This document shows, one piece after another, positions 25,201 through 29,194 of a stretch of 35,529 nucleotides of DNA. The notes below the pieces were generated by a model. That model was not told the origin of the DNA, ran no database searches, and saw only the letters and a list, made by a program, of their open reading frames with translations. The stretch lies in the NCBI GenBank assembly GCA_024226315.1, contig JAAELT010000607.1, positions 1-35,529 on the forward strand. The letters are read 5' to 3'. The translations under genes were made by a program, and so were the position numbers. The number at the start of each line of letters is the position of its first letter. The stretch's first letter is position 1. This DNA comes from a bacterium (GTDB taxonomy: Bacteria > Acidobacteriota > Thermoanaerobaculia > Multivoradales > J023).

Positions 25201-27052
25201 AGGCGATCAGCGCGTTGATTGCCAGCGCGGTCTTGTAGATGCTCGACTCCCAGCTGCCTTCGTCCTGCTGGTTGGCGGTCAGGAAGTCGATCGCCTGCTG
25301 GACGATGCCCTGGTTGATCGGCTGATCGAGGATCAGCTGCAGGAACAGCGCGGTCTGCGCGACGTTCGGGTAGACGTCACCGAGGCCGCCATCCATGCGC
25401 CGGTCGAGCAGCCAGGCGTAACCGGCCTCGACCGCCGGCAGGGTCCAGAAGTCCGCCGGCATCGACACGCGCGCGGCCAGCAGCACCTCGAGAGTGACCG
25501 GAACCGAGCTCGGACCGCCCTGCCAGCTCCAGCCGCCGTCGGCGTTCTGCGTGCTCTCGAGCCAGGCCCAGCCGTCGGCCGCCGCCTGCGGCCGCCCGGC
25601 GGCGGCCATGGCGCGCACCGCCCGCGCGGTGGTCACCGCGTCCGGTGTGTAGCGGGCAAAGGCCGGCCAGCCGCCCTCGGGCGTCACTTCCGCCCGCGCC
25701 TCGTCGGCCAGCGCCCCGGCGTCCGGGGAACCGTAGCGCGCCAGGACCTCGAGACGCCTGTAGCGTAGCTCCGCCGAAGGCGCGCCGGCGTCCGGAAGGG
25801 CGCTCAGCGCGTCTTCCACGGCGACCGACTGGCCGCCGGCCTTGGCCAGCGCCTCGATCGCCTCGGCGGTGTCACGGGCCGGGGTGATGCCCGAATCGAG
25901 CCACAGGGTCGAGGGTCCGATCTGACCCACCAGCCAGTCGATCGCCGCCTGGAGATCGATGTTGACGGTCCCGGGCGGCAGATCGCCCTGATCGGCGACG
26001 TCGATTATGCCGCGGCCGCGGCTCTCGCGAAAGAAGCTGCGCTGCCAGAAGGAGCGCAGATCTTCGAGACGCTCCACGTCGTCGATGAAGTACGGCGCCC
26101 CGGGATCGGTGAGGAAGATCACCGCCAGTCTGAATTCGTGCTGCGAGTTGCCGGCGTCCGGGATGCGCGGGCCGGTGGCGTCGATCACCTGGTCGACGGT
26201 GACGGTGGTGGTCGTAGCGTCGATCGTGGCGCCGAGCATCGGCAGCTGCTCAACGTCGACGTCGGGGTTGATCAGCAGGGTCGAGGGCGGCACGTCCGAG
26301 GACCCGGTGAAGCCCATCAGGTACAGGTCGAGCGGGCTGAAGCGCTGGCGGATGGCGGTGGCGGTGAAGCTGCCGTCGCCGTTGTCGGTCCAGTCGCTGC
26401 CGTACATGTAGGAGGCATCGGTGTCGAGCAGGTAGCTCCAGTGGGCCTGGTCGCGCCCGAGCAGCGCCATGCTCGACGCGCCGCCGTCGTCGAACAGCGG
26501 ATGCACCAGCCAGCGATGGCCGAGCTCGTGGTTGAGGATCTCCTCGACGCGGTCCTCGTCCAGCGAGCCGTTGGGGCGCACGTAGTCGGCCAGGTAGGTG
26601 CCGTCGATGTAGCCCTGCATGCGCTCGCTGCCGAACTCGTCGGAAAGGTCGAAGGTGGAGACGCCGATGCCCTCGACGTCGTTGGCCACCGACCAGTACA
26701 GGCCGCGCACTCCCGGCCCCGCGTCCCAGTCGAAATTGGAGAACACCACCAGGAAGTCGTAGCGATCCGGGTTGTCGGCGTAGAAGGACTCCGCCACCCA
26801 TTGGCGAGGCGCGACGTTGTTCACCCCGCCGACGTCGGCGTCGTAGGTGGAGCCGAAGGTGTAGGGCAGCACGAACACGTCGCCGACCCACTGGCCGACG
26901 GCGAGCGGTACGCTGCCCTTCTGCGCCGCGGCTTGATCGAGGCCGAGCTGGATTGCATCCGGTCCCACCACGCAGTTCTCGTCCGCGGACGTCGCGCCCG
27001 CCAGCAGCAACGTCAGGGCCGCGAGCGAGGCCAGCAGCACCCGGCGGCTCAT
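3764..27052 (-). CDS. Giant multidomain surface protein (7762 codons), possibly two fused genes
   Basis: One uninterrupted frame. Residues 1-23 are a signal peptide. About 50-340 form a zincin-like domain with HELGH at 175-179 and further conserved His/Asp residues (around AHWSYLLDTDASYMYGSDW), so metallopeptidase activity is plausible. About 375-616 resemble prenyltransferase/squalene-cyclase toroid repeats (NADGGW, DGGLGD). CARDB/Ig-like modules follow to about 1200. A FlgD-like block (FSPNGDGVKD) starts near 1207 and a propeller lies about 1320-1480. More FlgD-like blocks sit near 1940, 2634 and 2837, with Ig and FN3 modules (FN3 near 3237). A discoidin-like domain lies about 3870-3975 and a TolB/PD40-type propeller about 4195-4450. 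CARDB and Ig modules then run to an IPTL-CTERM tag at 5555-5580. The frame continues into a second signal peptide (Met 5598), described separately. The ATG overlaps the upstream stop as ATGA. The protein is presumably exported and sorted at the cell surface; adhesion or polymer degradation is inferred. Confidence 0.85.
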   Translation of the reverse strand: MSRRVLLASLAALTLLLAGATSADENCVVGPDAIQLGLDQAAAQKGSVPLAVGQWVGDVFVLPYTFGSTYDADVGGVNNVAPRQWVAESFYADNPDRYDFLVVFSNFDWDAGPGVRGLYWSVANDVEGIGVSTFDLSDEFGSERMQGYIDGTYLADYVRPNGSLDEDRVEEILNHELGHRWLVHPLFDDGGASSMALLGRDQAHWSYLLDTDASYMYGSDWTDNGDGSFTATAIRQRFSPLDLYLMGFTGSSDVPPSTLLINPDVDVEQLPMLGATIDATTTTVTVDQVIDATGPRIPDAGNSQHEFRLAVIFLTDPGAPYFIDDVERLEDLRSFWQRSFFRESRGRGIIDVADQGDLPPGTVNIDLQAAIDWLVGQIGPSTLWLDSGITPARDTAEAIEALAKAGGQSVAVEDALSALPDAGAPSAELRYRRLEVLARYGSPDAGALADEARAEVTPEGGWPAFARYTPDAVTTARAVRAMAAAGRPQAAADGWAWLESTQNADGGWSWQGGPSSVPVTLEVLLAARVSMPADFWTLPAVEAGYAWLLDRRMDGGLGDVYPNVAQTALFLQLILDQPINQGIVQQAIDFLTANQQDEGSWESSIYKTALAINALIAFALPDPLVDPGEVFVDPENPFDDEEATLTAAVRNGGLLLPEGTPYVWRISVADQEMPLYEIPGTLPLIADTGFVTVVDTLPVVLDPGYYDVTFVIDPRLEISERTRDNNSVTIPMRVRSHPPGIDLTFSTGDLAATPEAISAMPQMVTMSGMVRNQGLTDATGAVIAIYDGDPATGPLLGSTTVDVAALGMAPFSVPVTLTEARPHVLTAKADPDALLDESDRLNNTVSRTVLVDLVTDLEIEPGAFTANPGAVDVGDPMTLEAIVHNGGTTTVSDFQVAFSYETGTPPTTFLIELQNIPDAIGPNESLTVQTTWAPNVAGSPLTLFAEVDPTGSIGDVEPGDNLATIGVTVGASPLTNLRVTPESIAFDPDPPLQGQITHVSAQITNPTDNDAGAFDAELWLDAAGTGTLLASESFAGLAAGTSVEIAADWNVLQPENRLVYVVVDPLDLVGEFVEDDNEAFVTADVQTLPDLAVSGGGVDITPDFPAVGDSVHLDVLVANQGDQGAPASVLELLDPAGAVVDSEPLPAMDGHTELALGLDWDPGASPGDHTLTVRVNPGATFPEGDDTNNQAAVAVAVQNAELFVSNQIFSPNGDGVKDTTTIFFRNDPEQVVITNGAGELVRTLDVPIGAESVVWDGDTDRGNLARDGLYDVTAGELASWAVVDNNLFAVTSELEQLLLVGFLEPEVPGFEEERSYFTSMIMNPVLEELYTVERYHRAGTSSSEDTQTLKRWSGDEFIEIGDWLPVDRRLISSNLLGDTFTAGFLNGGNHRLVRYPGPVVEPLISPDEYGFDPWISPDGRWLVWASSFRELLFVEDLDDGTLHEFDPGPLDGYRVCGYSINWSRHGVAVVSVATHDGVGYFYEVTTDDPPTVRVVEVEDWELNCDGAGGGGGASIADGPAGSSQASSVAKATGFGGLHSAFDFERDEGTWMVVGGSYSYYYGAGSTSTSAGAPKSAPFRVVWADDGTDGARSSTNQASTDPLADWRRPAVAPASRPAKASRNRPFRVVWANGGGSTPGAGRELGSVRKSVEGDSLGEFQVDGKGGGYDDYGSTLHVQSFGTEDGAGLADVMLDIGGDPFGPTPTASLSNDGSVASFQVSSYGGGYFDVAIDNLAEPGPGESAAPIFERGGGFLSVDPPGGAPPTPSDKAVVVGASPVGQFLTKWATQELRGLPLALDQALWSPVDKYVVASLATGNLLDNIITFFTPAANLTVRVKPRILFADAGVDLAVLATDRYLQSYQLEYLDLDDPAGVYMPIGLPSNEPIYGDRWGTWIPPGNGRYRVRITGLDRAGNVREHSKRVTWNGDTDIANLYTENRYISPRSSPGVKDALIWHYTVLRPANLDFAITDLDGNVVLEVPVSADQVGPMSNTWEGVDGGGNPVPDGDYLLTYGNASWPVRVDNTPPQVTLSIDDTKQVTTESSDNEPPRYDLLVNEVFAAVRDDNIESWQYQELGTLEDGVWATRSIGSETFERDGDVAWRVLGSSQTQRQRRMVALDLAGNETITLASHRDERLLFADSEPGCRGQQPPCIFPDRPVLETIIDSGGLFATPTYTLNPSYDTLVVQSTVWTDDLDLELEYRTVGLSGLPSGPWTTGSIQLKEAPTVRGVCTNEVSPAVERCYFVGDRVQMLYWDHPELPMILYEVRLKATNEDGQEILSEVALFQPEVPLAIEYLGVDHEGDRFRVTNVSDTLVSQLLLAVREVLPGGAVVWQSRGSVINRLEPGAFVDVTTGCNLMLDGDKQIRAQGIGSLGEEAVSLPVIIPPREGFSALRGTFTPASCEEGSAARGYFGDPQRSPCFPPPPWPSVWRSTGAGSVVMGGFPVDPTGIAVERYEILVDGVPYITVDGPLDAGGYTEDLDLSHLAEGPHTVSERYTYAGEEGLLGQCPQGFPLIIDRTPPTVAITEPIDGAFICPEDLIMDVSLDASDDLLLKHRVLLDGSPLIGPNEACAPYVSPGESFEVEATGLPTGVHELSAVVTDEAGNTTCSAPILIQVPDLPRANVLATPPVFSPVNTLDRPDAGEVSFTTGTPGTFELAITDASGGVVQFQVGSVTDAEQEFLYLWDGTDAGGTLQPDGVYQIELTAISPCGARDSDTDDIELDTTPPEVMLTAPEPDVLVGSSLEVKGLVRDLHFQLWQIQIFSLDSGTDWVTVDTGTSPTTETDQSIGVWNTGSAAPGDYLVRVRAVDRPGNESFSTEIPVTVRERRFIRFFQRDPEIFSPNTDGNLDETEILYELIQDALVTLLVVDEAGDVVATLIDNQLDAAVVGGTTLPWNGVADIGGVAPDGVYELVLQAADPLVPPTLESEEERLSVTIDTVPPALEMINPVEFSLNGLPLQVVGSHDELHPEEWTLDLLLDEPLLLTTGSNVFDNRVLEVLDDLEDGPYQLRFAAVDKAANPAQITRVFEIDNTAPAVQIFSPAAASVLNTLDDYVALDGEIIEENLLGYAWSYAPGTAPDEADFVLLDEATGTLGDGSVSYQWDASGLDDGPYTVRLQATDEPGRTTEARRVFTVDNTPPEIILTQPTGGAVVAGEVDVLGSVDDANMQLWSLELTPAGGSRLVPPLAVGASPVSGTIAAWTALPADGSYTLSVEAEDRAGNTADLEIMVEVQVTPPGPPVLISAEADQRDVTLVWEPGAGPPPTGYNVYRDGTQINLLPVSGTTTVDPGLADGVYTYTVRALAANGTESPDSGSLSVEIDLAGPVAHISAPADGSRISDLVQITGTAYRETGLASWLLTVREAPAGIWIPLGSGTAPVLSDFLAVWDTALAQWPDGPYELLLSATDVFGNTASAQVAVEVDNEPPVAPVLTVAFASAQDADAEINDVHVEWTLTPQPPDLAGYYLYRNGLLANSPGPVIGSPEPFLIGATDYDDKDLPDGTYIYYVTAADTAQNESAASNESDPIVIDTRRPHAVIVDPPDGSSFEQMVQLTAETPDLDVVSVQFEVMADGAGTWSPLGAALSQPPWVVELAPGSPGLYHVRAIASDAVGPDPAPESISLTETDLAPGSPSLDLLVDGGTVHLTWSPVADTTGDLDGYVVYRAGSPITGTLPSDQLEYDDSGLADGGYNYSVTAIDTAGNESVGSPSRFARVATPTFDFIDPVTEVATVALSGESDPYFDSIELQRLNGTRGWETVALFASATFELSFPAQLLEDGFNTFRFLGADAQDNRSKLSRELVIVRSERPLPPADLDATVAGADVTLDWQPSADPDHHAFTVARDGTTLNVTTQGFPYQPGTHGLLGSQDDLTAWEMAVDGGDFTGWQLVGFQASGVEWEWTWPGAELVSQVTVRWGTRARRYSVEVLVDGHWLWWHFQSSNFSTVRTHGIDAEISGIRLVIPPGSWCFNCSLNEVTLQTETRAASPPYVDAGRPDGAYEYEVDELNRFGQFSDPSELAVVVGAGTPLPPVTLQAQSAGCGEIEVSWLAPAPPPAIPLGYRLYRAASPAGPDSAADVPLIELPPGATLYVDGGLPTGAAFNYLMTTLAQVAGITIESAPSNLASATSECTSPPAPVLNEPTVAGVPIDWPSLFADVGGRGYPGSIITLLHDGAPVGSTLLDATLPDGATELPGYRTNGTLLRLSPDGRFASYMTYNGDSYVAVVGLDTGTRSLSGGFSPSQPSVSPTGDRVVYRGFDGGSHLYVLDLASGLSEQLTDDADSDQDPVFSPDGHKIAYVVDGADTVLRVIDAAGGTPEDVYTSFSYMFGPAWSPDGRYLAVVTGQGPRVIDTLTGEVHDIPYSAYHEMTGQPFSPDSGRLIWAEYPTFGAEDAVLKVYDLETRETQDFSPAPGEYAGAFLDRDTVVFLAIDPSGEVLLRSRSLADGAEVTLADNFSRDALPNGDFASWDLIVPGDGSIRVPQDDRLVKLVRPSGAFTFPDVTLHAGVNELVAEQELGDDVQSSLPIEVNVAPDLFPDAAVTAFTATPGFPLTGDPVVIEGTARNLGQGALTGCLATLVRTSPAGVSETVLVETLDLAAGESTRVRTTWNTAGQSGDYFWRLTLDATGEIPELDEDNNTGTLVVPLRDTFGVEATVETDRDSYFLGEVATLLVTVTTNDAPQDTQVTTLIEAADGSQVTIVDQRTLPAFGFDSVEMAFAWPADGIYPGDYRARVEVSRGSAPAAEDTAPFAVTARTEAEAEGSADRPAYVRGATANFLARVRNIGDLTLFDATVTLTVVPAPAGVPVATEVRQVAALTVDDLRSFNWAWDTGEAQPGAYTFNVAVSDSMGDPLAASVPYPFVIESVGAAVTGTLSLVPAFVEPLSPIDVTATLNNQGDEALVDMPVFVDVVDPQAGVAHTRLEATVSLGVGETTDVSWDYAPDMTQLRAFVGILGATIDRAPEDVQLATASFTLVDLTPPVIELLDPSGALVCDDELPIRARVTDALSGVVSVFYQLDGGALNLPMILESVEDTVYASRLLLGPSDPGSHHIEVSAADAAGNVSAPVAVDVDTVSDDGAAPRIELAGPDEGACTGPTAITFTVTDSQLSTVTATLDGAPYVSGDPITTEGAHVFELVAEDVCGRVSTVTRSFVIDTVLPVITVTDLEDGQVYAGEVTFSWGAADDNLQAVTATLDGAAVTSPFTVTDVGLHTFVVSADDCAGNLAESTFGFEVVPDEVTMAGGLFLVPPTVEPPNTVQVLATARNDSPSALTDVTVSVRLTHPVTGAVAAEAQAVFDLAAGEQVPFEPTLATAGLELLTYPASLVATGESGGAQYVLELATATLDVVDLTPPTVSVLGPGAGTVCNPVTVRTAASDALSGVEQVRLAVDGGPPMTMNPAIEPGEYLLTLDFSGDLGSHSLVATAIDGFDNEAAAPALVIDVETCGGTLDLTGMIFLDDDMVALGSPLHVESEARNNDDIEVIEALDLTLALVDPEDNSVLDSVTGSFSNVAAGQTVAVNAPFATDELGDRTYRIELRASGMYRGNAFDLLLDSVDFQVIPTVEIPTLGPWPMIVLALLLALAGCARLLSQTNSRAVLANSRVKEQRMEGARPRRRGKRRGLWLGISLLVIWGHAASPVAAEEACERHFPLLRALLEAAPVDGAELGPIPTKHAVDLGRELAIEKALWLDEQSRQRERLEQSREPGVGAALVRLGTVDAEVRSKLLSVESALEAGQAPPLAAAKALAACKAEEVQPSSAPISVRLAPVRGEAMEPRRPRRSEQPPEGYTGPPSEALRAAAGQTVLAADDEAAIAAEIAAELAGETVIPKAVIDRPDPVADRVTELGGDPLALYAHVLNEIRPASYFGAAKGPAAVLRSGEGNDFDQAGLLAEMMRLAGFPARVAWGVRAIPTGSLLEHFGVASFVELERVLTAAGIPWEPVLVGGQPGAYELERAWCEVWLPYANFRGVVLDDTGETWLSLDPELKSMATASGDSLLEQMGLNASAFVDSYLAGASCTAPLTDATSCPLPSEVLAGQVDAFLAPDGDYQSASLPRALVVQEEGVLPAGLVGRVTAVNGFDIDFSEEVSHRVRLVVREGLRELLDVTLPASDLAGNEAVLWFGPATPDDEAVVATYGDLWVAPPYLVNARVELMANGEMIAASEEGIGMGRAFELEVTLTTPGGDSLSFVNEQLTGVPVGIGIAPGSQGYATQAGGEPQSTLEVLSSLTGDYLDAAADFARELAMLDGLAVVHPFPSIAMVSSVVEPEGSLGLVERLRWQGIAIDADVFGPRAIGDSGAARRWLELAQLEASALERRIFEDYDIAAVSADKALILAADAGTAVLDVDQANLGTILPTLPFPAAVLDEIEGWVLAGGTARVPAATLDYIEWSGIGYRLHDPATGEARYQLSGNLSGGMIAVPPIDVILDLAEQLEFPSSTRTNTNPDEAVEIVAFSGNVQIGTAGKALTETDGAKLLVLVTDADGLKVQGAEVTFSILAGGGDFDGSSTKTVTTTRRGFASVDLTLGTSTAESPYYLLFQGDDYFFRAGLNLVTAEVNGYGLTNNFFEFGMPDEINDLQAPNGTNYSGFPHLSLSRALRAVPVDQHGNPISNQEVTYTLVGGASSEPEKGPELLTREEKRSCRAGLVLAEDCDGQGSITTEGGINGTWVHLVVGEDSSYQVDANAMSEDRDASTTFNASVNLFFVPGGVFVGHPLLLVSGRGQPVGNTGSESIEVYAPGETETVPIQVALYIVREDFSVVSCDDRFCTNPLGTYTTRRFTGDAAPSCLPESCGGGTIGESATVMFDGDAGSSSVSSPDGDGFFTYAVTMPSSPGRYEVVATPSIEVSVPKQPDEPDFINEVVTCGDDCGAEMDLFEIEPSPSWELTYVLWAVEGRLTEDPPPAVKLGHRNRHETELGFGYQIEPSDYPALNTVMFFWENSSLALFAESAGLGTGTAILPTGQIFQQPEGMHEVSVSVNAGWSWTPGPSGPVTLRVESERVPFSVVMFDVDIDSNNNNGLDPPERNDAEENLEEPEPDSEELGKLLFVNHNDDDRDGVPDYADSRVVNERSLVPVVIELRPEGGMYDAAMLTFTYDGPAASALPPENAASGTTNLLSTIQTKKYYDLSQYKQNAMRLWHLNSVNDERNAAAYVDPNMPHTAMSLGFSSNEQEQTFYIEALDGTGAGEEPQPFDLTVNISFMGEDLADEKVRFTPLAPDLGFNNSNDISTLRAGVSDSKFIINDQDELVEDQGFGFNFWRTARAGLHGENIVDVAPFIVDVPEILLDEEWEFFMELRGGTSILGVMPAIATGESDRLGYMEDDEEMDDQIDEFDNRTFLLNGHAAKTIELEDEHTEMAFIALDGVVGLQPTFNTLTLLAEAKDTGKRMVLDSSRVSIRDPEGFWTLYATLSDATVPLVYPIEEFDGTMNTTSIKRYPNATFQSTKSVPPDLDKTQMFIMVHGFKVAPEDALDWGNTGLKRTYWMGYRGGFALFNWEGNEAVPNYADNVENAFQTSVAFTSFLRDKVIESQGPANGWGFLPENVTVMAHSLGNQVVLDGFRYHRTGSTSKLADVFISVEPAIWRETMLPQQLFTFCLGGATSTCVPTSYSVRDLKCGSHAFWFNQSGHPSLDAVNRAYHLYNPEDDALELMRYDDFLLRNHHSNGKPHFNRTRCGATSDNYRVPIPTDDGGGLDLARSIPVFLMDNRNHEFYPYWHLALPLGSGEHPHPQSIRNQENASWLGWRTHKHSDLKDLPLPKVWPWWNWLRVSRAWKLDVE
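10268..10273 (-). promoter_or_regulatory. Internal Shine-Dalgarno inside the giant reading frame
   Basis: AAGGAG on the minus strand, six bases before the ATG at 10261-10259. In the +1 frame a TGA overlaps the bases just upstream, giving the stop, Shine-Dalgarno, ATG order of a normal operon junction if one base were shifted between the IPTL tag and this point. Confidence 0.65.
10304..10390 (-). other. Internal IPTL-CTERM protein-sorting tag
   Basis: The segment encodes VEIPTLGPWPMIVLALLLAL followed by AGCARLL: the IPTL motif, a Pro/Trp, a transmembrane stretch and a basic residue. In known proteins this tag is the last 25-30 residues and directs sorting and anchoring by an exosortase-like system. 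Here about 2180 residues follow in frame. Just after the tag a 10-bp direct repeat (CGAACAGCCG, copies 21 bp apart) is visible. Confidence 0.8.
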
Positions 27053-27642
27053 GGCTGACCGTCCTGGTCTTCGGTCCCGGGATCGGGTTCGGCGATCGGC
27101 GCCCTGGTCGGCCGGATGGCTGGAACGCCTGCCGCTGGCACGCCGGTCGCCGGAGCGCCGGCCGCCGAGGCGCCGCCCATGGGCTCGGCGATCGGCTCAC
27201 CGTCGGGGCCGATGGCCAGCACTGTCCCTGCCTCGAGCAGCTCGACCTCCTCGTTCTCCGGCGGCTGGGCGGTCATCAGGGTGACGTCGATCACTCCCTC
27301 AGGGGTCTGGGTGATCTTGATCATCCGTTCCGGCACGGCGGAAGTCGTCACCGCCGCTCCGGCGGCGGCCGCTTCCCCCAGCAGCGCGCCTTCGGCGTCG
27401 AGCTCGAGCACCTTCATCCGCGGCATCTCGGGCAGCGTGTCGCCCTTGCGCAGCACCAGGAGCTCGCCCTCGCGCTCCAGCACCAGCCGCCCTTCCGGAA
27501 ACAGGCAACGCGCGACGCTGTAGCCCGGCAAGTGGTCCGCCAGCTTGCCTGGAGTCTCGGCGACCGTCACCGGCGCCAGGACGAGGAGCAGAAATCCGGA
27601 AAGAAGGCCCGCGAAGCGCGGAAAGAAGCGACGATTCTCCAT
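27049..27642 (-). CDS. Exported protein of unknown function, first gene of the giant operon
   Basis: About 197 residues from the ATG at 27642, chosen because it is followed at once by a signal peptide (MENRRFFPRFAGLLSGFLLL, likely cleavage near TVAETP) and preceded by GAGGTG. Two longer starts (27684, 27711) would place the signal internally. The mature part has a compact beta-rich core (RLVLEREGELLVLRKGDTLP onward) that recalls the small periplasmic domain of GspC/PilP-type secretion proteins, though I cannot confirm this. It ends in an Ala/Pro/Gly-rich acidic tail. Its TGA overlaps the ATG of the giant gene in ATGA, so the two are translationally coupled. A role in exporting or assembling the giant protein is inferred from position. 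Confidence 0.8.
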   Translation of the reverse strand: MENRRFFPRFAGLLSGFLLLVLAPVTVAETPGKLADHLPGYSVARCLFPEGRLVLEREGELLVLRKGDTLPEMPRMKVLELDAEGALLGEAAAAGAAVTTSAVPERMIKITQTPEGVIDVTLMTAQPPENEEVELLEAGTVLAIGPDGEPIAEPMGGASAAGAPATGVPAAGVPAIRPTRAPIAEPDPGTEDQDGQP

Positions 27643-27852
27643 GGCGGCTACCACCTCGTGTCGGCTGGCTGAAATCTCGGCCATGGTGTCGCCTCGTCCG
27701 CGATCCCTCACCGAGACAGATTTCCGCTCGCTCTCCGGCTGCCCCGAGGCGTCGAAGTCGCCTCGCTCGCGGCCGGTTGGGAGAGATCAGGCGTGCCCGG
27801 ATGTGTACCTGAAGATGAAACCCTATCTCTCTCTTTTTGTCTGTAACCAGGG

Positions 27853-27881
27853 ACTGTATTGGGATTGGGGGGCAGTGTCAA
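27853..27881 (-). promoter_or_regulatory. Sigma70-type promoter for the giant operon
   Basis: On the minus strand TTGACA (27881-27876) is separated by exactly 17 bases from TACAGT (27858-27853), a full -35 and a 4/6 -10 box, in a relatively AT-rich patch. Transcription would start near 27846 and leave a leader of about 200 nt before the ATG at 27642. I recognise no riboswitch in that leader. Confidence 0.65.
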
Positions 27882-27909
27882 TGCATGCGCTGAGACGAAT
27901 ATGAGCTGG

Positions 27910-27923
27910 GGCCGAAGCCCCGC
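27910..27923. other. Small perfect hairpin upstream of the methyltransferase gene
   Basis: GGGGC-CGAA-GCCCC, a stable tetraloop-type hairpin about 30 bases before the methyltransferase ATG, in its likely leader. No T-run follows, so it is not a terminator for either direction. Any regulatory role is open. Confidence 0.4.
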
Positions 27924-27950
27924 GCTCGGCGTGCTAATCTCCCTCGTCTC

Positions 27951-29186
27951 ATGACCACCTTCTCCTGCCGCTTCTGCGATACGCCACTACACCACGTGGT
28001 CGCCGATCTCGGCTCCTCGCCGCTCTCGAACTCCTACCTGAAGCCGGAGCAGCTCCAGCAGGCCGAACCCATCTACCCGCTGTGCGCCTATCTGTGCGAG
28101 CAGTGCCTGCTCGTGCAGCTGCCGGAGTTCGAAAAACCGGAAGCGATCTTCTCGGACTACGCCTACTTCTCGTCCTTCTCCGACTCCTGGCTCGACCACG
28201 CCCGGCGTTACGTGGAGATGATGATCGAGCGCTTCGGCATCTCGGAGAGGCATCACGTGGTGGAGATCGCCTCCAACGATGGCTACCTGCTGCGCTTCTT
28301 CAAAGAGCGCGGGGTACCGGTGCTGGGTATCGAGCCGGCGGCCAACGTCGCCGAGGCGGCGCGCGAGCTGGGCATCGAAACACGGGTGGAGTTTTTCGGC
28401 ACCGAGAACGCCCGCGCCCTGGCGGCCGAGGGCCGGCAGGCGGACCTGCTGCTCGGCAACAACGTGCTCGCCCACACCCCGCGTCTCAACGACTTCGTCG
28501 CCGGACTGGCGATCGCGCTCGCCGAGCGCGGCATCGTCACCATGGAGTTCCCCCACCTGGTGCGGCTGATCGCCGAGAACCAGTTCGACACCATCTACCA
28601 CGAGCACTTCTCCTACTTCTCGTTCCTGGCGGTCGACCGCGTCTTCTCGGCCCATGGCCTGCGGATCTTCGACGTCGAGGAGCTGCCCACCCACGGCGGC
28701 TCGCTGCGCGTCTTCGCCCGCCACGAGAGCGACGACTCGCGGCAGGTGAGCGAGCGGGTGCGCGAGCTCGAGGCAAGGGAGAAGGCCCTGAGGCTCGAAG
28801 GGCTCGACTACTACCGCGACTTCGGCGAACAGATTCGCGAGACCAAGCGCAAGCTGCTCGACTTCCTGATCGCCGCCAAACGAGCCGGCAAACGCATCGC
28901 CGGCTATGGCGCGCCGGCCAAGGGCAATACGTTGCTCAACTACTGCGGCGTGCGCACCGATTTCCTCGACTACACCGTCGACCGCAGCCCGCACAAGCAG
29001 GGCTGCTATCTGCCCGGCACCCGCATCCCGATCCACGCGCCCGACCACATCCGCGACACACGGCCCGACTATCTGCTGATCCTGCCCTGGAACCTGCGCG
29101 AGGAGATCATGGAACAGATGGCGGACGTCAGGGATTGGGGTTGCGAGCTCGTGGTCGCGATTCCCGAGGTGACGGTCCTCTCCTAG
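27951..29186 (+). CDS. Sugar C-methyltransferase (SAM-dependent, TylC3/NovU type)
   Basis: 411 residues with the three-part layout of NDP-sugar C-methyltransferases. An N-terminal zinc-binding part has Cys 6, 9, 49 and 52. A Rossmann SAM-binding core has VVEIASNDGYLL at 103-114 and an acidic IEP at 127-129. The catalytic-region motif YHEHFSYFS lies around 216-224. A C-terminal domain starts with GYGAPAKGNTLLNYCG. Family members add a methyl group to a carbon of a nucleotide-bound deoxy-keto sugar, producing branched sugars for antibiotics or surface glycans; the substrate here is unknown. It is cytoplasmic, with no signal or membrane segment. No clear ribosome binding site precedes the ATG. 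The next gene starts 8 nt downstream and encodes a membrane glycosyltransferase-like protein, which points to glycan decoration. Length is normal for the family. Confidence 0.9.
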   Translation: MTTFSCRFCDTPLHHVVADLGSSPLSNSYLKPEQLQQAEPIYPLCAYLCEQCLLVQLPEFEKPEAIFSDYAYFSSFSDSWLDHARRYVEMMIERFGISERHHVVEIASNDGYLLRFFKERGVPVLGIEPAANVAEAARELGIETRVEFFGTENARALAAEGRQADLLLGNNVLAHTPRLNDFVAGLAIALAERGIVTMEFPHLVRLIAENQFDTIYHEHFSYFSFLAVDRVFSAHGLRIFDVEELPTHGGSLRVFARHESDDSRQVSERVRELEAREKALRLEGLDYYRDFGEQIRETKRKLLDFLIAAKRAGKRIAGYGAPAKGNTLLNYCGVRTDFLDYTVDRSPHKQGCYLPGTRIPIHAPDHIRDTRPDYLLILPWNLREEIMEQMADVRDWGCELVVAIPEVTVLS

Positions 29187-29194
29187 GACCGACC

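Noticed and set aside
27643..27711. Upstream starts for the small exported protein
   Set aside because: They would put about 23 or 14 residues before the signal peptide; the ATG at 27642 is directly followed by it and has a GAGGTG upstream.
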